Assembly: GCA_951812975.1 (NCBI GenBank)
Contig: CATOTC010000005.1
Location: forward strand, 35,572-99,571
Origin: an uncultured Acidimicrobiales bacterium
GTDB taxonomy: Bacteria; Actinomycetota; Acidimicrobiia; Acidimicrobiales; Aldehydirespiratoraceae
DNA length: 64,000 nucleotides
Reading direction: 5' to 3'
Translations under genes and position numbers: made by a program
Shown here: positions 51,294 to 60,896 of the stretch, piece after piece
Layout of the letters: each line of letters starts with the position of its first letter
Numbering within the stretch: the first letter of the stretch is position 1
The notes under the pieces: model-generated
The model's database searches: none
Seen by the model: only the letters and a program-made list of their open reading frames with translations
What the model was told of the DNA's origin: nothing

Positions 51294-52574
51294 TCAAGCA
51301 AGATCCAAGGGGTGGTCGGTGAGCAGCTCGGGGCCTGTTTCGGTGACCACAATCATGTCCTCGAGCTTGACTCCCTCGCCGGTGCCGCGCCGGCCCACGA
51401 ACGACTCGACGCTGAACACGTTGCCCACCTCGACCACGCCATCGAACCCTCGGTCGTCCCACTGCTCACGGGTGAACAGTGACGGGTACTCGTCGCACAG
51501 GCCGGTCCCGTGGGCCAGGACCGTGTAGCCGTTGAACTCCTCGACATCGGGGTAGTGGAGACGGTCGGTTATCTCGCGGTAGGTGGCGCCGGCCACGAAC
51601 AGGGGCCGGTTCGACTCGATCATGTCGCGCGCCCGGCTGTGCACATCGGCTTGGGCCGCGCTCGGGCGACCGTCACCGCACAGCCAAGTGCGGGACATGT
51701 CGACACACATCCCGTAGGCGCCGACCATGTCGGTGTCGAAGGCCATCAACTCGCCAGCTTCGACCTCCTTGACGCTCGCCTCCTGATACCACGGGTTGGT
51801 TCGGGAACCGGAAGCCAACAGTCGGGTCTCGACCCATTCGCCGTGCCTCAGAAAGTTCGCCTTCTGAAGCTCGGCCCACAACTCCAACTCGGTCACGCCC
51901 GGCACGAACAGCGAGCGCATGTCGCTGATCGACCGTTGACAGGAATCGATGGCACAGCGCATCGCATCGATCTCATCGCCGGACTTCACCAGGCGCGCAT
52001 CCTCCATCAACTGATGTGCCGACAGCACCGTCGCTCCCCTGGCCTCGAGCGCCCGCAGGCCCTCCAGGCCGATCATGTCGATGCCGACCCGCATGTCGCC
52101 GGTCCTCTGGTCCTTCGCCAGCAGTTCGATGATCTCGTCCGCGAAACGCCCCGCTATCTCCTCTGAGCGGGAGCCCGAATAGAAGGGCACGAAAGAAGTC
52201 GCTGGGCGGATCTCGTCAACCACCTCGGAATGCGCGGAGAGGAACTCACCATGGGAGAACTCGAACAGCACGACATCACCGTCGGCCGGAACCCAGACGT
52301 AGCGGACTGCGTTGTGCATGGTCCAGACCGGCATGTTGGTGGTGTCGGTGGCGTAGCGGACGTTCAACGGATCGTGCAGCACCACGCCGTCGATGTTGTG
52401 GACCCTCAGCTGCTTCCGCACCCGTTCGATGCGGTAACGGCGGACCGCGGCCATATCCGGGAGCTTCAACCCCGCCCGGGTCCATTCCTCTACGACTGAC
52501 CGGTGGGGCCCCAACTCATGGCGATTGCGTCCGGTGTGTTCGACCAGCCACCTCGGGGCCTGCCCTTCATCCAT
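51294..52574 (-). CDS. DddP-like M24-family metalloenzyme (candidate DMSP lyase)
   Basis: 426 residues with the creatinase/aminopeptidase P fold. Segments closely follow the DMSP lyase DddP: ATDTTNMPVWTMHN, GEWVETRLLASGSRTNPWYQE, FDTDMVGAYGMCVDMSRTW, HGTGLCDEYP, KLEDMIVV. The metal ligands fall at D280, D282, D292, H355, E390 and E405, and a candidate catalytic Asp at D361. These spacings equal D295, D297, D307, H371, E406, E421 and D377 of Ruegeria DddP as I remember them. Ectoine-hydrolase-like or peptidase activity cannot be excluded. The start is ATG 52574, between a DMGDH-like gene and a hypothetical gene. Confidence 0.72.
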   Translation of the reverse strand: MDEGQAPRWLVEHTGRNRHELGPHRSVVEEWTRAGLKLPDMAAVRRYRIERVRKQLRVHNIDGVVLHDPLNVRYATDTTNMPVWTMHNAVRYVWVPADGDVVLFEFSHGEFLSAHSEVVDEIRPATSFVPFYSGSRSEEIAGRFADEIIELLAKDQRTGDMRVGIDMIGLEGLRALEARGATVLSAHQLMEDARLVKSGDEIDAMRCAIDSCQRSISDMRSLFVPGVTELELWAELQKANFLRHGEWVETRLLASGSRTNPWYQEASVKEVEAGELMAFDTDMVGAYGMCVDMSRTWLCGDGRPSAAQADVHSRARDMIESNRPLFVAGATYREITDRLHYPDVEEFNGYTVLAHGTGLCDEYPSLFTREQWDDRGFDGVVEVGNVFSVESFVGRRGTGEGVKLEDMIVVTETGPELLTDHPLDLA

Positions 52575-52648
52575 GGCCCCTTCATCCACGGCTGAGTGCG
52601 CCGCGATCCTCGGGAAATGGCGCGCTGAGTGTGTTTGGCTGCTGTCGG

Positions 52649-55183
52649 TCAAGAACGCATCCTCTCGCCGGGGGGGTCCCACAGACAGCCGTCGAGCAGT
52701 TTCGCTCGGCGTTGCCGACCCAGTATCTCAATCTCGAATTCGCCGGCCGCCGAGCTCAGCTCAACGGGGACATAGCCCATGGCAACCGACGTTTCAGAGT
52801 GGTGTGCGTAACCGCCGGACGTTACCCATCCGACCACTTCGCCTTCACAGCTGACCGGTTCGTCACCGATCACATCGACACCGGCAAGCCCGGGTTCGGA
52901 CTCGACGGTCCAAGTGCACAGCGAGAGTCTCCGGCCCTCGCCGTCCGACGAGTACTTGCGGGCCAGTGCGTCCCGCCCGATGAAGTCCTTCTCGAGTCGC
53001 ACGAAACGATCCAGACCAGCTTCGAAGGGATCGTAGATCGGGCGGTATTCACGGGCCCACGAACCGAATCCCTTCTCCAGGCGCAGAGAATTCAAGGCGT
53101 GAAGCCCGAAATGGCGCAGCCCGAACTCGTCGCCCGCGTTGAGCAACTGCTGGTACACGTAGCGCTGGTAACGGGCCGGCATCCAGAACTCGTAGCCCAG
53201 GTCGCCGGTGAACGTCACACGGCCGCACCACACCGGTGCCACGCCGATGTTGAGTTCTGCGAATGCCATGAACCTCATGCCGTGAGCAGACATGTCGGAG
53301 TCGGTCAGCTTCTTGAGAAGCTCCCGCGAATTGGGACCGGCGATCGACAGGCCGCACATCTCCGCACCCAGAGTCTCGACCGAGACGCTGCCGTCGGCCG
53401 GCAGATGTTGGTGGAACCAACGTTCGTAGTAGCGCTCGGCGATGCCTGATCCAAAGATCACGAACCGCTCGCCGTCTCTGGTGTTGCCGGTGGTGCCGCC
53501 GACGGCCGAGGTTCTCGGACCCTCCGGTCGGCCTGGCGCGGCGGCCATGCACGCGACAGTCAGATCACCGATCAGGTTGCCCTTCTCGTTGGTCATTGGT
53601 GCCAGAGCCATGCGGCCCGGGTTGGGGATACGGGCAGCGATCAGTCGGTCCAGCCAGGCGCGGGCCCCCGGACCGCTGACCATGAACTTGCAGAAACCGG
53701 TCGTCTCGGTGATCCCGACGCTGGCCCGGACCGCCAGAGTCTCCGCTCTGACCTGTTCCCAGGCGTTGGACCGCCCGAAGGTCACCTCCTCGACCGGCTC
53801 GGTGCCGGGAGGTGCGAACCACAGCGGCGCCTCAAGGCCGAAACCGTCGCCAAACACCGCGTTGCGTGCGCTCAACAGGTCGAAGATGGGTGAAGTCGCG
53901 ACGCCGCGAGCGGCGGGAAGGAACTCGTTGGGGAACCTGATACGAAACCGCCGGCTGTAGTTCTCCCGAACCTTGACGTTGGTGTACTGCGGCGTGGCGA
54001 AGTCACCGAAACGGGCGATGTCCATCCCCCAGACGTCGAAACCCGGGTCACCGTCGGTGATCCAGTTGGCCAAAGCGACTCCGACGCCGCCCCCCTGGGA
54101 CAGCCCGGCCATCACCGCGCACGCCGACCAGTAGCCCCGCAGGCCGAGCACCGGGCCGAGCAGCGGGTTGCCGTCGGGCGCGAAGGTGAAGGGCCCGTTG
54201 ACGACCTGCTTGATCCCTGCCTCGCGGATCGCGGGAAAGTGCTTGAACCCGACCTCGAGGGACGGCGCGATGCGGTCGAGGTCCGGCGGCAGGAGGCGCA
54301 TGCTGAAGTCCCACGGAGTTTGCCGTGGTGACCAGGGCTCGCCGTTGCGCTCATAGGTTCCGAGCAGGAGTCCGCCGCCCTCCTGACGGAGATAGATCTC
54401 TCCGCCGAAATCGATGCAGTGCATCATCTCGCCGTGTTCGCGGTTGTGTTCGGCGATCTCCTCGATGTCCTCGGTGAGCAGGTATTGGTGCTCCATGGCC
54501 AGCACCGGCAGGTCCAGCCCGACCATGCGCCCCACCTCACGGGCCCAGAGCCCACCGGCATTGACCACATGCTGGCAGTGGATCACGCCTGTCTCGTCGC
54601 CCGAGGCAGTGTCGTAGGTGTGCACGTTCCAGCCGTCGTCGCCGGCGCGGTTGATCTCACGGACCCAGGTGTTGCGATACACCTCCGCACCCGCCAGACG
54701 TGCTGCGCTCGCATACGCATGGGTGACTCCGGCCGGGTCGACGTGGCCTTCGTGAGGGTCGTACATGGCCCCGACGAAGCACCTCTCGTCGATCAGCGGA
54801 ATGAGTTGCTTCGCTTCGGCGACCGAGAGCAGCTCTGTCTCCATGCCCAGATAACGCCCGCGTGCGTGCGCCATTCTCAGCCAGTCCATGCGCTGTTCGG
54901 TGTCGGCGAGCATCACCCCGCCGGTCAGGTGGATGCCGCAGTCCTGACCCGAGACCTCTTCGATCTCTTTATAGAGATCGATGGTGTAGCGCTGCAGTTG
55001 GGCGACGTTCGGGTCGCCGTTGAGCGTGTGCATCCCACCCGCGGAGTGCCAGGTCGAGCCGGCGGTCAACTCGGTCCGCTCGACGAGCACCACGTCGGTC
55101 CAACCCGCCTTGGTCAGGTGGTACAGCACCGAGGCGCCGACCACTCCGCCACCAACAACCACCACTCGCGCTTCGGTCTTCAT
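52649..55183 (-). CDS. Dimethylglycine/sarcosine dehydrogenase-like flavoprotein with GcvT domain
   Basis: 844 residues. The N-terminal DAO FAD domain has VVVVGGGVVGASVLYHL and the STWHSAG motif whose H46 carries covalent FAD in DMGDH and SarDH. An FAO_M linker (about 375-430) leads to a C-terminal GcvT-like THF-binding domain (ETTGFCKFMVSGPGARAWLD; TFTGDLGYEFWMPARYQRYV). Such enzymes oxidise an N-methyl group and pass formaldehyde to THF as methylene-THF. It lies 25 nt downstream of the Rieske oxygenase, as expected for betaine to dimethylglycine to sarcosine. The exact substrate is inferred. Confidence 0.88.
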   Translation of the reverse strand: MKTEARVVVVGGGVVGASVLYHLTKAGWTDVVLVERTELTAGSTWHSAGGMHTLNGDPNVAQLQRYTIDLYKEIEEVSGQDCGIHLTGGVMLADTEQRMDWLRMAHARGRYLGMETELLSVAEAKQLIPLIDERCFVGAMYDPHEGHVDPAGVTHAYASAARLAGAEVYRNTWVREINRAGDDGWNVHTYDTASGDETGVIHCQHVVNAGGLWAREVGRMVGLDLPVLAMEHQYLLTEDIEEIAEHNREHGEMMHCIDFGGEIYLRQEGGGLLLGTYERNGEPWSPRQTPWDFSMRLLPPDLDRIAPSLEVGFKHFPAIREAGIKQVVNGPFTFAPDGNPLLGPVLGLRGYWSACAVMAGLSQGGGVGVALANWITDGDPGFDVWGMDIARFGDFATPQYTNVKVRENYSRRFRIRFPNEFLPAARGVATSPIFDLLSARNAVFGDGFGLEAPLWFAPPGTEPVEEVTFGRSNAWEQVRAETLAVRASVGITETTGFCKFMVSGPGARAWLDRLIAARIPNPGRMALAPMTNEKGNLIGDLTVACMAAAPGRPEGPRTSAVGGTTGNTRDGERFVIFGSGIAERYYERWFHQHLPADGSVSVETLGAEMCGLSIAGPNSRELLKKLTDSDMSAHGMRFMAFAELNIGVAPVWCGRVTFTGDLGYEFWMPARYQRYVYQQLLNAGDEFGLRHFGLHALNSLRLEKGFGSWAREYRPIYDPFEAGLDRFVRLEKDFIGRDALARKYSSDGEGRRLSLCTWTVESEPGLAGVDVIGDEPVSCEGEVVGWVTSGGYAHHSETSVAMGYVPVELSSAAGEFEIEILGRQRRAKLLDGCLWDPPGERMRS

Positions 55184-55208
55184 ACGGCTGGTAGCCCCGT
55201 CTCTGCCG

Positions 55209-56477
55209 CTATCCGATTTCGGGCGGGTAGGGATTCACACCGCTGCCGAGCCGGGCAGCCTCGCTGTCGTCGTCGCCGCAGGGGATCGCAATCTCTGACG
55301 GGCAGTCGGCAGTCATGATGTCGGCAAGCATGTTGTGGAAGCGGTGCAGCGGCTCCTCAAATCGTGGCGCGAGAGGCCCCGGCGCCACCGCCCCAGCGGC
55401 CAAACCGCGTTGTCCCCGTTCGACGATGTCGATGTCCTCGTTGTTGATGTCGAACCAGAAGCTCCGGGTCTGGGCCATGTCCTCGTCTGACACCTCGGGC
55501 GTGGACGGCGGAAGCAGGAACGTGCACCACTCCCTGGTCAGACCGGGTGCCACCGGTTCAAGACGGATCAAGAAGACGTGGTTCGGCAGCGCCGCCAACA
55601 TCACATTGGGGAACACCGCAACAAAGCGCCCGCTCACAAGGTCGGACTGGTTGAGCCCTGCTGCGGGCGGCAACACCAGCCAATCATCGCGGTCATCGCC
55701 CGAAATTGGCGTGGTGGTCTGGCCGCAGTACATTCCCGGCCCCTGATAACGGTAGTGGTCCTTGACCCGTGAGACCTTGGCCAGTTCCGGGTGTACCCAA
55801 CTCAGGTGGTAGTACTCCTGGAAGTTCTCTGTGATCAGCTTCCAGTTGGCCCGAACCTCGAGGGTCGCCTCCGACTGCACTCTCCAATGCTCGAAGCCGT
55901 AGCCGCCCATACGGTCCGGGAGGTCACCGAGCCATTCACACAACGTGGGCGTGGCCGCATCGACACAGGCGAACAACAGCAGACCCCACGTCTCGACCCG
56001 GACTTCAACGAGTCCGAAATCGTCCCGATTGAAGTCTGGGCGGGGGATCTCCTCGAAGAACGGAGTCGACCGCAGCGATCCGTCGAGTCCGTAACCCCAA
56101 CGGTGATAGGGGCAGCGGATCGTGTTGCCGATCTCGCAGTCGGCTGCGGCCAATTCCGTTCCGCGGTGACGACACGAATTCACAAACCCTCGCAACACTC
56201 CTTCTTGATCCCGAGTAATGATGATCGAACGTCCACCTACTCGGCGCACCAACAAGCGGCCGGCCTCCGCTACCTCGGCGGCGTTGCCAACCGCTACCCA
56301 TGAGCGTTCAAACATGCGGCTGCGTTCGGCCGCGAAGAAGCCCTCGTCGGTGTACGACTCGGGCAGTAACCCTGTGGCCGCGGTCAACGGAACTCTCGTC
56401 CCCGTCCAGACCGATTCGTCGGCCCAGCGCCCAACACCGTGGACCGCAGGTTCGCGTGGCACCGGTTCGATCTTCAC
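55209..56477 (-). CDS. gbcA: Rieske ring-hydroxylating-type oxygenase, GbcA-like (glycine betaine monooxygenase)
   Basis: 422 residues. Rieske cluster C102-x-H104-x17-C122-x2-H125 (SCRHRGTELA ... RCPYHRWGYG). The catalytic non-haem iron site is in ITENFQEYYHLSWVHPEL (two His). C-terminal residues fit the GbcA/stachydrine demethylase group, which removes a methyl group from betaine as formaldehyde. GTG 56477 is chosen because TGGAGGA lies 6 nt upstream. Upstream codons would overlap the mttB homologue. No reductase partner (GbcB) is in the window. The gene is flanked by an MttB homologue and a DMGDH-like enzyme. Confidence 0.85.
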   Translation of the reverse strand: MKIEPVPREPAVHGVGRWADESVWTGTRVPLTAATGLLPESYTDEGFFAAERSRMFERSWVAVGNAAEVAEAGRLLVRRVGGRSIIITRDQEGVLRGFVNSCRHRGTELAAADCEIGNTIRCPYHRWGYGLDGSLRSTPFFEEIPRPDFNRDDFGLVEVRVETWGLLLFACVDAATPTLCEWLGDLPDRMGGYGFEHWRVQSEATLEVRANWKLITENFQEYYHLSWVHPELAKVSRVKDHYRYQGPGMYCGQTTTPISGDDRDDWLVLPPAAGLNQSDLVSGRFVAVFPNVMLAALPNHVFLIRLEPVAPGLTREWCTFLLPPSTPEVSDEDMAQTRSFWFDINNEDIDIVERGQRGLAAGAVAPGPLAPRFEEPLHRFHNMLADIMTADCPSEIAIPCGDDDSEAARLGSGVNPYPPEIG

Positions 56478-56490
56478 GTGCAGTCCTCCA

Positions 56491-58029
56491 TTAGTAGTCC
56501 GTTTCCACCCCGCCTTCGGCGACGCGTCGATCAACGTAAGCGTGCAGTTCCTCGCGTACCGCATCATCGAGGTGAGGCGGCTGATAGGCCGCGAGATGCT
56601 CAGCTACCAGCCGTTCGGCATGGTCGAGCGCCGTGGGCGACCCAGCCTCCTCCCAGGACTCGTAGTTGCGCCAGTCCGACACCGCCGGTTTGAAGAAGGC
56701 ACTGCGGTAACGGTCCTGGGTGTGCTGGGTGCCGAAGAAGTGTCCGCCGGGTCCGACGTCTGCGATCGCTTCAAGGGCCATCGAAGCGTTGTCCACCACC
56801 AACGGCTGCAGGAATGCGGCGACACTCTGCAGCAGGTCGTTGTCGATGACCATCTTCTCGAAGCTGGCGTGGAGCCCGCCCTCCATCCAGCCCGCACCGT
56901 GGTACACGAGGTTGGCGCCGCCCATGATCGCCCCCCACAGCGAGAACACCGACTCGTAGCCGGCCTGTGCGTCGATCGCGTTGGCAGCGCACACGTTGGA
57001 CGACCGGTACGGCAGGTTGTAGCGGCGCGCCAGCTGCCCTCCGAGCATCGCCGACTGCATGTATTCGGGGGTGCCGAAAGCGGGCGCGCCGGACTGCATG
57101 TCGACGTTGGAGGTGAACCCGCCGTACATCACCGGAGCACCGGCGCGCACCAACTGCGTGAAAGCGATCCCGGCCAGAGCCTCGGCGTTCTGCTGCACCA
57201 CCGCACCCGCCACGGTGACCGGCGCCATCGCCCCGGCGAGCGTGAACGGCGTCACGATTATCACCTGTTTCCGTGACGAGTACTCCAGGATTCCCTCAAT
57301 CATCGGCTTGTCGAGGCGAAGTGGGGAACTGACATTGATGACCGAGTGGATCGACGGCTGCTCGTCGAGATCGGAGTCGCTGACTCCGCGCACGATGCGC
57401 ACCATCTCCAGACAGTCAATGTTGCGTTGTGCACCGAGCGAGTAGGCGTCCACCACCTTGTCTGACAGCGTCAAGAGATCTCGGAACGCTTCCAAGTGGC
57501 GTACCGAGGGGTGGATGTCGATCGGTTCGACCGGGTACCCGCCGTGGGTCTGCACCGAGTTGAGGCACTGCGCGAGCCGGACGAGGTTGCGGAAATCGGC
57601 CCGGTTCCCGGTGCGGCGACCGCCCTTGCGGTCAACCACGTTGGGCGCGCTGGCGACCGAGCCGAACACCACGCTGTCGCCACCGAAAACCAGGTCGTGT
57701 GCAGGGTTGGGGGCATGTACCACGAATTCCGACGGCGCTGTGCGGATCACTTCAGTGACCATCTCCGGGTCGAATCGGACCCGCTCGCAGTCGATGTCCG
57801 CTCCCGCCGCAGCGAGTATTTCAATGGCCCTCGGATGAAGGAAGTCCATGCCGATGTCACGCAGAACAAGCAGCGAGGACTCATGGATCGACTCGAGTTC
57901 GTCGTCGGAGATGACCGCTGTCGGGGCAAAGCGGCGCCGATGCAGATGCCAGTCCGGTTGAGGCGGTGCAGTCGGGCCTGAGGGACGCTCGCGGCGGCCC
58001 CTGCGTCGAGGTGGAGACTGCGCGTTCAT
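56491..58029 (-). CDS. Second MttB-superfamily methyltransferase, non-pyrrolysine type
   Basis: 512 residues. An Arg/Pro-rich N-terminal tail is followed by a TIM barrel with ESSLLVLRDIGMDFLHPRAIE, TPFTLAGAMAPVTVAGAVVQ, GGFTSNVDMQSGAPAFGTPE and ANLVYHGAGWMEGGLHASFE. The same landmarks as the 32.3-kb protein are present but the two are clearly diverged, so different substrates are likely. There is no in-frame amber codon. No second corrinoid protein is nearby, so it may share the corrinoid protein at 27.6 kb or work differently. First gene of the MttB-Rieske-DMGDH-DddP-like operon. Confidence 0.88.
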   Translation of the reverse strand: MNAQSPPRRRGRRERPSGPTAPPQPDWHLHRRRFAPTAVISDDELESIHESSLLVLRDIGMDFLHPRAIEILAAAGADIDCERVRFDPEMVTEVIRTAPSEFVVHAPNPAHDLVFGGDSVVFGSVASAPNVVDRKGGRRTGNRADFRNLVRLAQCLNSVQTHGGYPVEPIDIHPSVRHLEAFRDLLTLSDKVVDAYSLGAQRNIDCLEMVRIVRGVSDSDLDEQPSIHSVINVSSPLRLDKPMIEGILEYSSRKQVIIVTPFTLAGAMAPVTVAGAVVQQNAEALAGIAFTQLVRAGAPVMYGGFTSNVDMQSGAPAFGTPEYMQSAMLGGQLARRYNLPYRSSNVCAANAIDAQAGYESVFSLWGAIMGGANLVYHGAGWMEGGLHASFEKMVIDNDLLQSVAAFLQPLVVDNASMALEAIADVGPGGHFFGTQHTQDRYRSAFFKPAVSDWRNYESWEEAGSPTALDHAERLVAEHLAAYQPPHLDDAVREELHAYVDRRVAEGGVETDY

Positions 58030-58110
58030 GTGACCGGCACACTACTAGTTCCAACTTCGCCGACAAGCTCACACCACTGCAACCCTTGACGGATCACGAC
58101 AACCGTTAGG

Positions 58111-59418
58111 GTGGCCGCGGTGATCACGACGACTTCCGACACCGCGAGGATTCAGCGACGAACGCTGATCGTGCTGATGCTGTCGGTCGGGCCCGCAGGC
58201 ATGGGAATGGCAGGTGGTTTTTCTGCCACAACACTGGCTGCCGAGGACATCACCAACAACGACGGCCTGGCCACGCTGGCGGCCACGATGATCAGCATCG
58301 GCGGTGCGGTGGCGGCAGTCCCGTTGGCCCGATTCATGGCCGCCAACGGCCGCCGTCCCGGGTTGCGGATTGGTTGGACGATCGCCGGCATCGGATCTGT
58401 CGCTGCATTCCTGGCCGTTCTGACCGATCTCTACCCGCTGTTGGTTGCAGGGTCCTTCTCAATCGGCGTCGGCAACGGAACGAACCTGGCAGCCCGATAC
58501 GCCGCGGCCGACCTCGCGCAGCCAGACCGGCGAGCGCGCACCATCGGACTGCTCGTCTGGGCGTCGTCAATCGGATCGGTTCTCGGACCCACGGTCGCCC
58601 TCGGCCCGACCGGCTGGTTCGCCGAACAGGTCAACCTGCCTCGCCTGTCAGGTCCATACCTCATGGGCGCGCTGGTCTTCGCTGTCGCCGGACTCGTCGT
58701 GCACATCAAGCTCCGCCCCGATCCTCTGATCCTGGCGACGCAGCAGTCCGGGTCCGCGGCGACCCCGCCAACGCTCGCGGAACGGCGCAACATGGACGCG
58801 AAACCAAAGCTCGTCGACAGCTTCACTGCCATCGCACGCCATCAGATGGCTCTGATTGCAGTCGGCGCCATGGCCGTGGGCCAGGCTGTGATGGTGGCAG
58901 TAATGACTGTCACTCCGCTGCACATGGACGACGGCGACCACGAGACCCAGATCATCGGCCTGGTCATCAGCCTCCATATCGTCGGGATGTTCTTCTTCGC
59001 TCCTGTAGTCGGCTGGTTAGTCGACCGGTTGCCCACTGCGGCCATGGTGGCCGCCGCCGGCGTGATTCTGTTCGTGGGTGGTGAACTGGCATCGCACACC
59101 GATCCCAGCGACAGTCTCGGCGTGTTCATCGGACTGTTCCTGATCGGCCTGGGTTGGTCGTTCGCGATGATCGCCGGGAGTTCCCTGCTCACAGGGGCGT
59201 TTCCGGCACACGCACGGGCAAACGTGCAGGGAGCTGCCGATTTCACGATGGTCGCTTCAGGCGCCGTGGCGGGTCTCGCATCAGGCGTGATCGTGGAGGC
59301 GAGCAGCTTTCACAGTCTGAGCCACTGGTCCGGAGTCGCCGCCCTCAGCCTCGTAGCCGCCGCCCTCTACCCCGTCGCCACCAATACCCGCCGACGCTAC
59401 TCGCAGGCGCGTTCCTAG
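58111..59418 (+). CDS. MFS transporter
   Basis: 435 residues, about 12 spans. Features: RFMAANGRRPGLRIGW after helix 2, AARYAAADLAQPDRRARTIG in the middle of the first half, GWLVDRLPTAAMVAAAGV in the second half. It resembles drug/proton antiporter-like MFS proteins. The substrate is unknown. It is divergent from the MttB-Rieske operon, so import or export of a related onium is possible. TTGACG (58086) and TAGGGT (58107) upstream could be the promoter, in which case a leaderless GTG at 58120 competes with GTG 58111. Confidence 0.8.
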   Translation: MAAVITTTSDTARIQRRTLIVLMLSVGPAGMGMAGGFSATTLAAEDITNNDGLATLAATMISIGGAVAAVPLARFMAANGRRPGLRIGWTIAGIGSVAAFLAVLTDLYPLLVAGSFSIGVGNGTNLAARYAAADLAQPDRRARTIGLLVWASSIGSVLGPTVALGPTGWFAEQVNLPRLSGPYLMGALVFAVAGLVVHIKLRPDPLILATQQSGSAATPPTLAERRNMDAKPKLVDSFTAIARHQMALIAVGAMAVGQAVMVAVMTVTPLHMDDGDHETQIIGLVISLHIVGMFFFAPVVGWLVDRLPTAAMVAAAGVILFVGGELASHTDPSDSLGVFIGLFLIGLGWSFAMIAGSSLLTGAFPAHARANVQGAADFTMVASGAVAGLASGVIVEASSFHSLSHWSGVAALSLVAAALYPVATNTRRRYSQARS

Positions 59419-60783
59419 ATGCTGCACAACAGATCAACTCGTGCTCTAGGCACACTAGTGGCTGGCCTGCTCGTACTGTCGAACTGCGGAACCAACGATT
59501 CTGCACTAGAGCCTGAACAAACAGAAACGCCTACAACAGTAGAGTCTATCGATCCGCCGACGACTAGCCTGCCAGGCCCTGATTCGACTTTGCAACAGGA
59601 ATCATCCTCAACCGTAGAGTCTATCGATCCGCGGACGTCTAAACCGATAGACACTACTACGACTTCGCCTGGCATCGAGACCGGCATCAATGAAAGTTCC
59701 GACGAGACCCAAGACCGAGGTCTGTATCTGCCAAAACTACTTGACAGTATTCTGATCGATCACCCGTCGGGCCAACAACCGGTTGTGCCCGCAGGTGACA
59801 TGCCTCCTTCAATAGTTGCTTCTACAGAAGCTTGTGAGGTTATCGTGGTCGACTCGACGACCGGCGAAACAACTAAACTGTGGGAATACAAATACATCCA
59901 CACTGCTACCACTCCATTCTATTATTGTTACCCGCTTCCTGAGGATATTGAATCGATATTGCCACCCAATTATGAGAGTGGGAGTTCATCAATCGAAGAT
60001 CTCGAATGGATCGATACGGGTTACATTCTGATCAGCATGTGCTGTGAACCAGCGGCAGGGCGATTCGAACTCCTTGCGATGCCTGGCAAATCTGAAACCA
60101 AAGAACCTGTTTGGCTGGCGCTGAACGGACGTTTCCCGAACATCAGTGGTAACGGCTCGCTTCTTTTCGTGGCCGACGGCAACATCGCGGGTCCCTACAC
60201 AATGAATGTGATTGAGAATCTTGATGTCAACTTCGACAACGCTTCTGATCCAGAACGTCCTTTCTATTCCCTGACTGGTGACCGCAGCCACTTCGGATTG
60301 TCTTTTGACCAAGATGACATTTTGTCTGATACTTATGGGATCGTTGGTGACGTAAGTTGGCTAGATAATGATCGAATTGCATTTGATCTCTGGTCATTTG
60401 ATTTTGATCTATCGGATTCGGATCTGTTTTCTTGGATAGGTATCATTGATCAGACCCAACAGAGCGTCTTGTTGAACTCGCGTGGTCCAGGCTGGTCGAA
60501 CCCGACCGGCGATGGATTTGGAAACCTTGTGGTGGCCGAACAACCATGCAACTTTTATGTCGATACATGCGAACAAGCTCACTCAAGAATCGTGACCGTC
60601 GATTCTCACACCCTGCTCCCGATGCACGAACTTGAAGTGGACGGGGAGATCGCCGACATGGACTTGGAACGCGGATGGCTGCTCATTACTCTCACCGACG
60701 GTCGGATGGGGATCATTGACTTTACGACCGGCGAATTCTCCGTTATCGCCGATGGCATCACCCACGCCGTCTGGATGGAATAA
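59419..60783 (+). CDS. Secreted lipoprotein, probable beta-propeller-like ectodomain
   Basis: 454 residues. The signal peptide ends VLSNC (Cys23, an unusual Asn before the Cys). A Ser/Thr/Pro stalk contains a duplicated TVESIDP block (about 40-80). The rest has repeated strand-turn patterns (LEWIDTGYILISMCCEPAAG, VSWLDNDRIAFDLWSF, DGRMGIIDFTTGEFSVIADG) as in TolB/WD-like propellers, with several Cys. No gap from the MFS stop. It is AT-richer than its neighbours, like the ectodomain at 4.5-5.5 kb. Function unknown. Confidence 0.65.
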   Translation: MLHNRSTRALGTLVAGLLVLSNCGTNDSALEPEQTETPTTVESIDPPTTSLPGPDSTLQQESSSTVESIDPRTSKPIDTTTTSPGIETGINESSDETQDRGLYLPKLLDSILIDHPSGQQPVVPAGDMPPSIVASTEACEVIVVDSTTGETTKLWEYKYIHTATTPFYYCYPLPEDIESILPPNYESGSSSIEDLEWIDTGYILISMCCEPAAGRFELLAMPGKSETKEPVWLALNGRFPNISGNGSLLFVADGNIAGPYTMNVIENLDVNFDNASDPERPFYSLTGDRSHFGLSFDQDDILSDTYGIVGDVSWLDNDRIAFDLWSFDFDLSDSDLFSWIGIIDQTQQSVLLNSRGPGWSNPTGDGFGNLVVAEQPCNFYVDTCEQAHSRIVTVDSHTLLPMHELEVDGEIADMDLERGWLLITLTDGRMGIIDFTTGEFSVIADGITHAVWME

Positions 60784-60830
60784 GGCATACCCGAAGGCAA
60801 ACAAGCCCACCAGTCCGAGCTGTCAACGTT

Positions 60831-60867
60831 TGCGGGTGGGGGGTTGTACGTACTGCCAACCGAACGG
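60831..60867. repeat. Left copy of a 37-bp direct repeat bracketing the second DUF4143 gene
   Basis: 35 of 37 bases match 62289-62325, the 3' end of the formate dehydrogenase subunit gene (start TGCGGGTGGGGGGTTGTACG). Read on the minus strand it would still encode FGWQYVQPPTR followed by a stop within three codons. The surrounding 60784-60896 gap has no other feature. Confidence 0.85.
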
Positions 60868-60896
60868 GACGGCTGCTGAGCAGACGTCGGGAGGGA

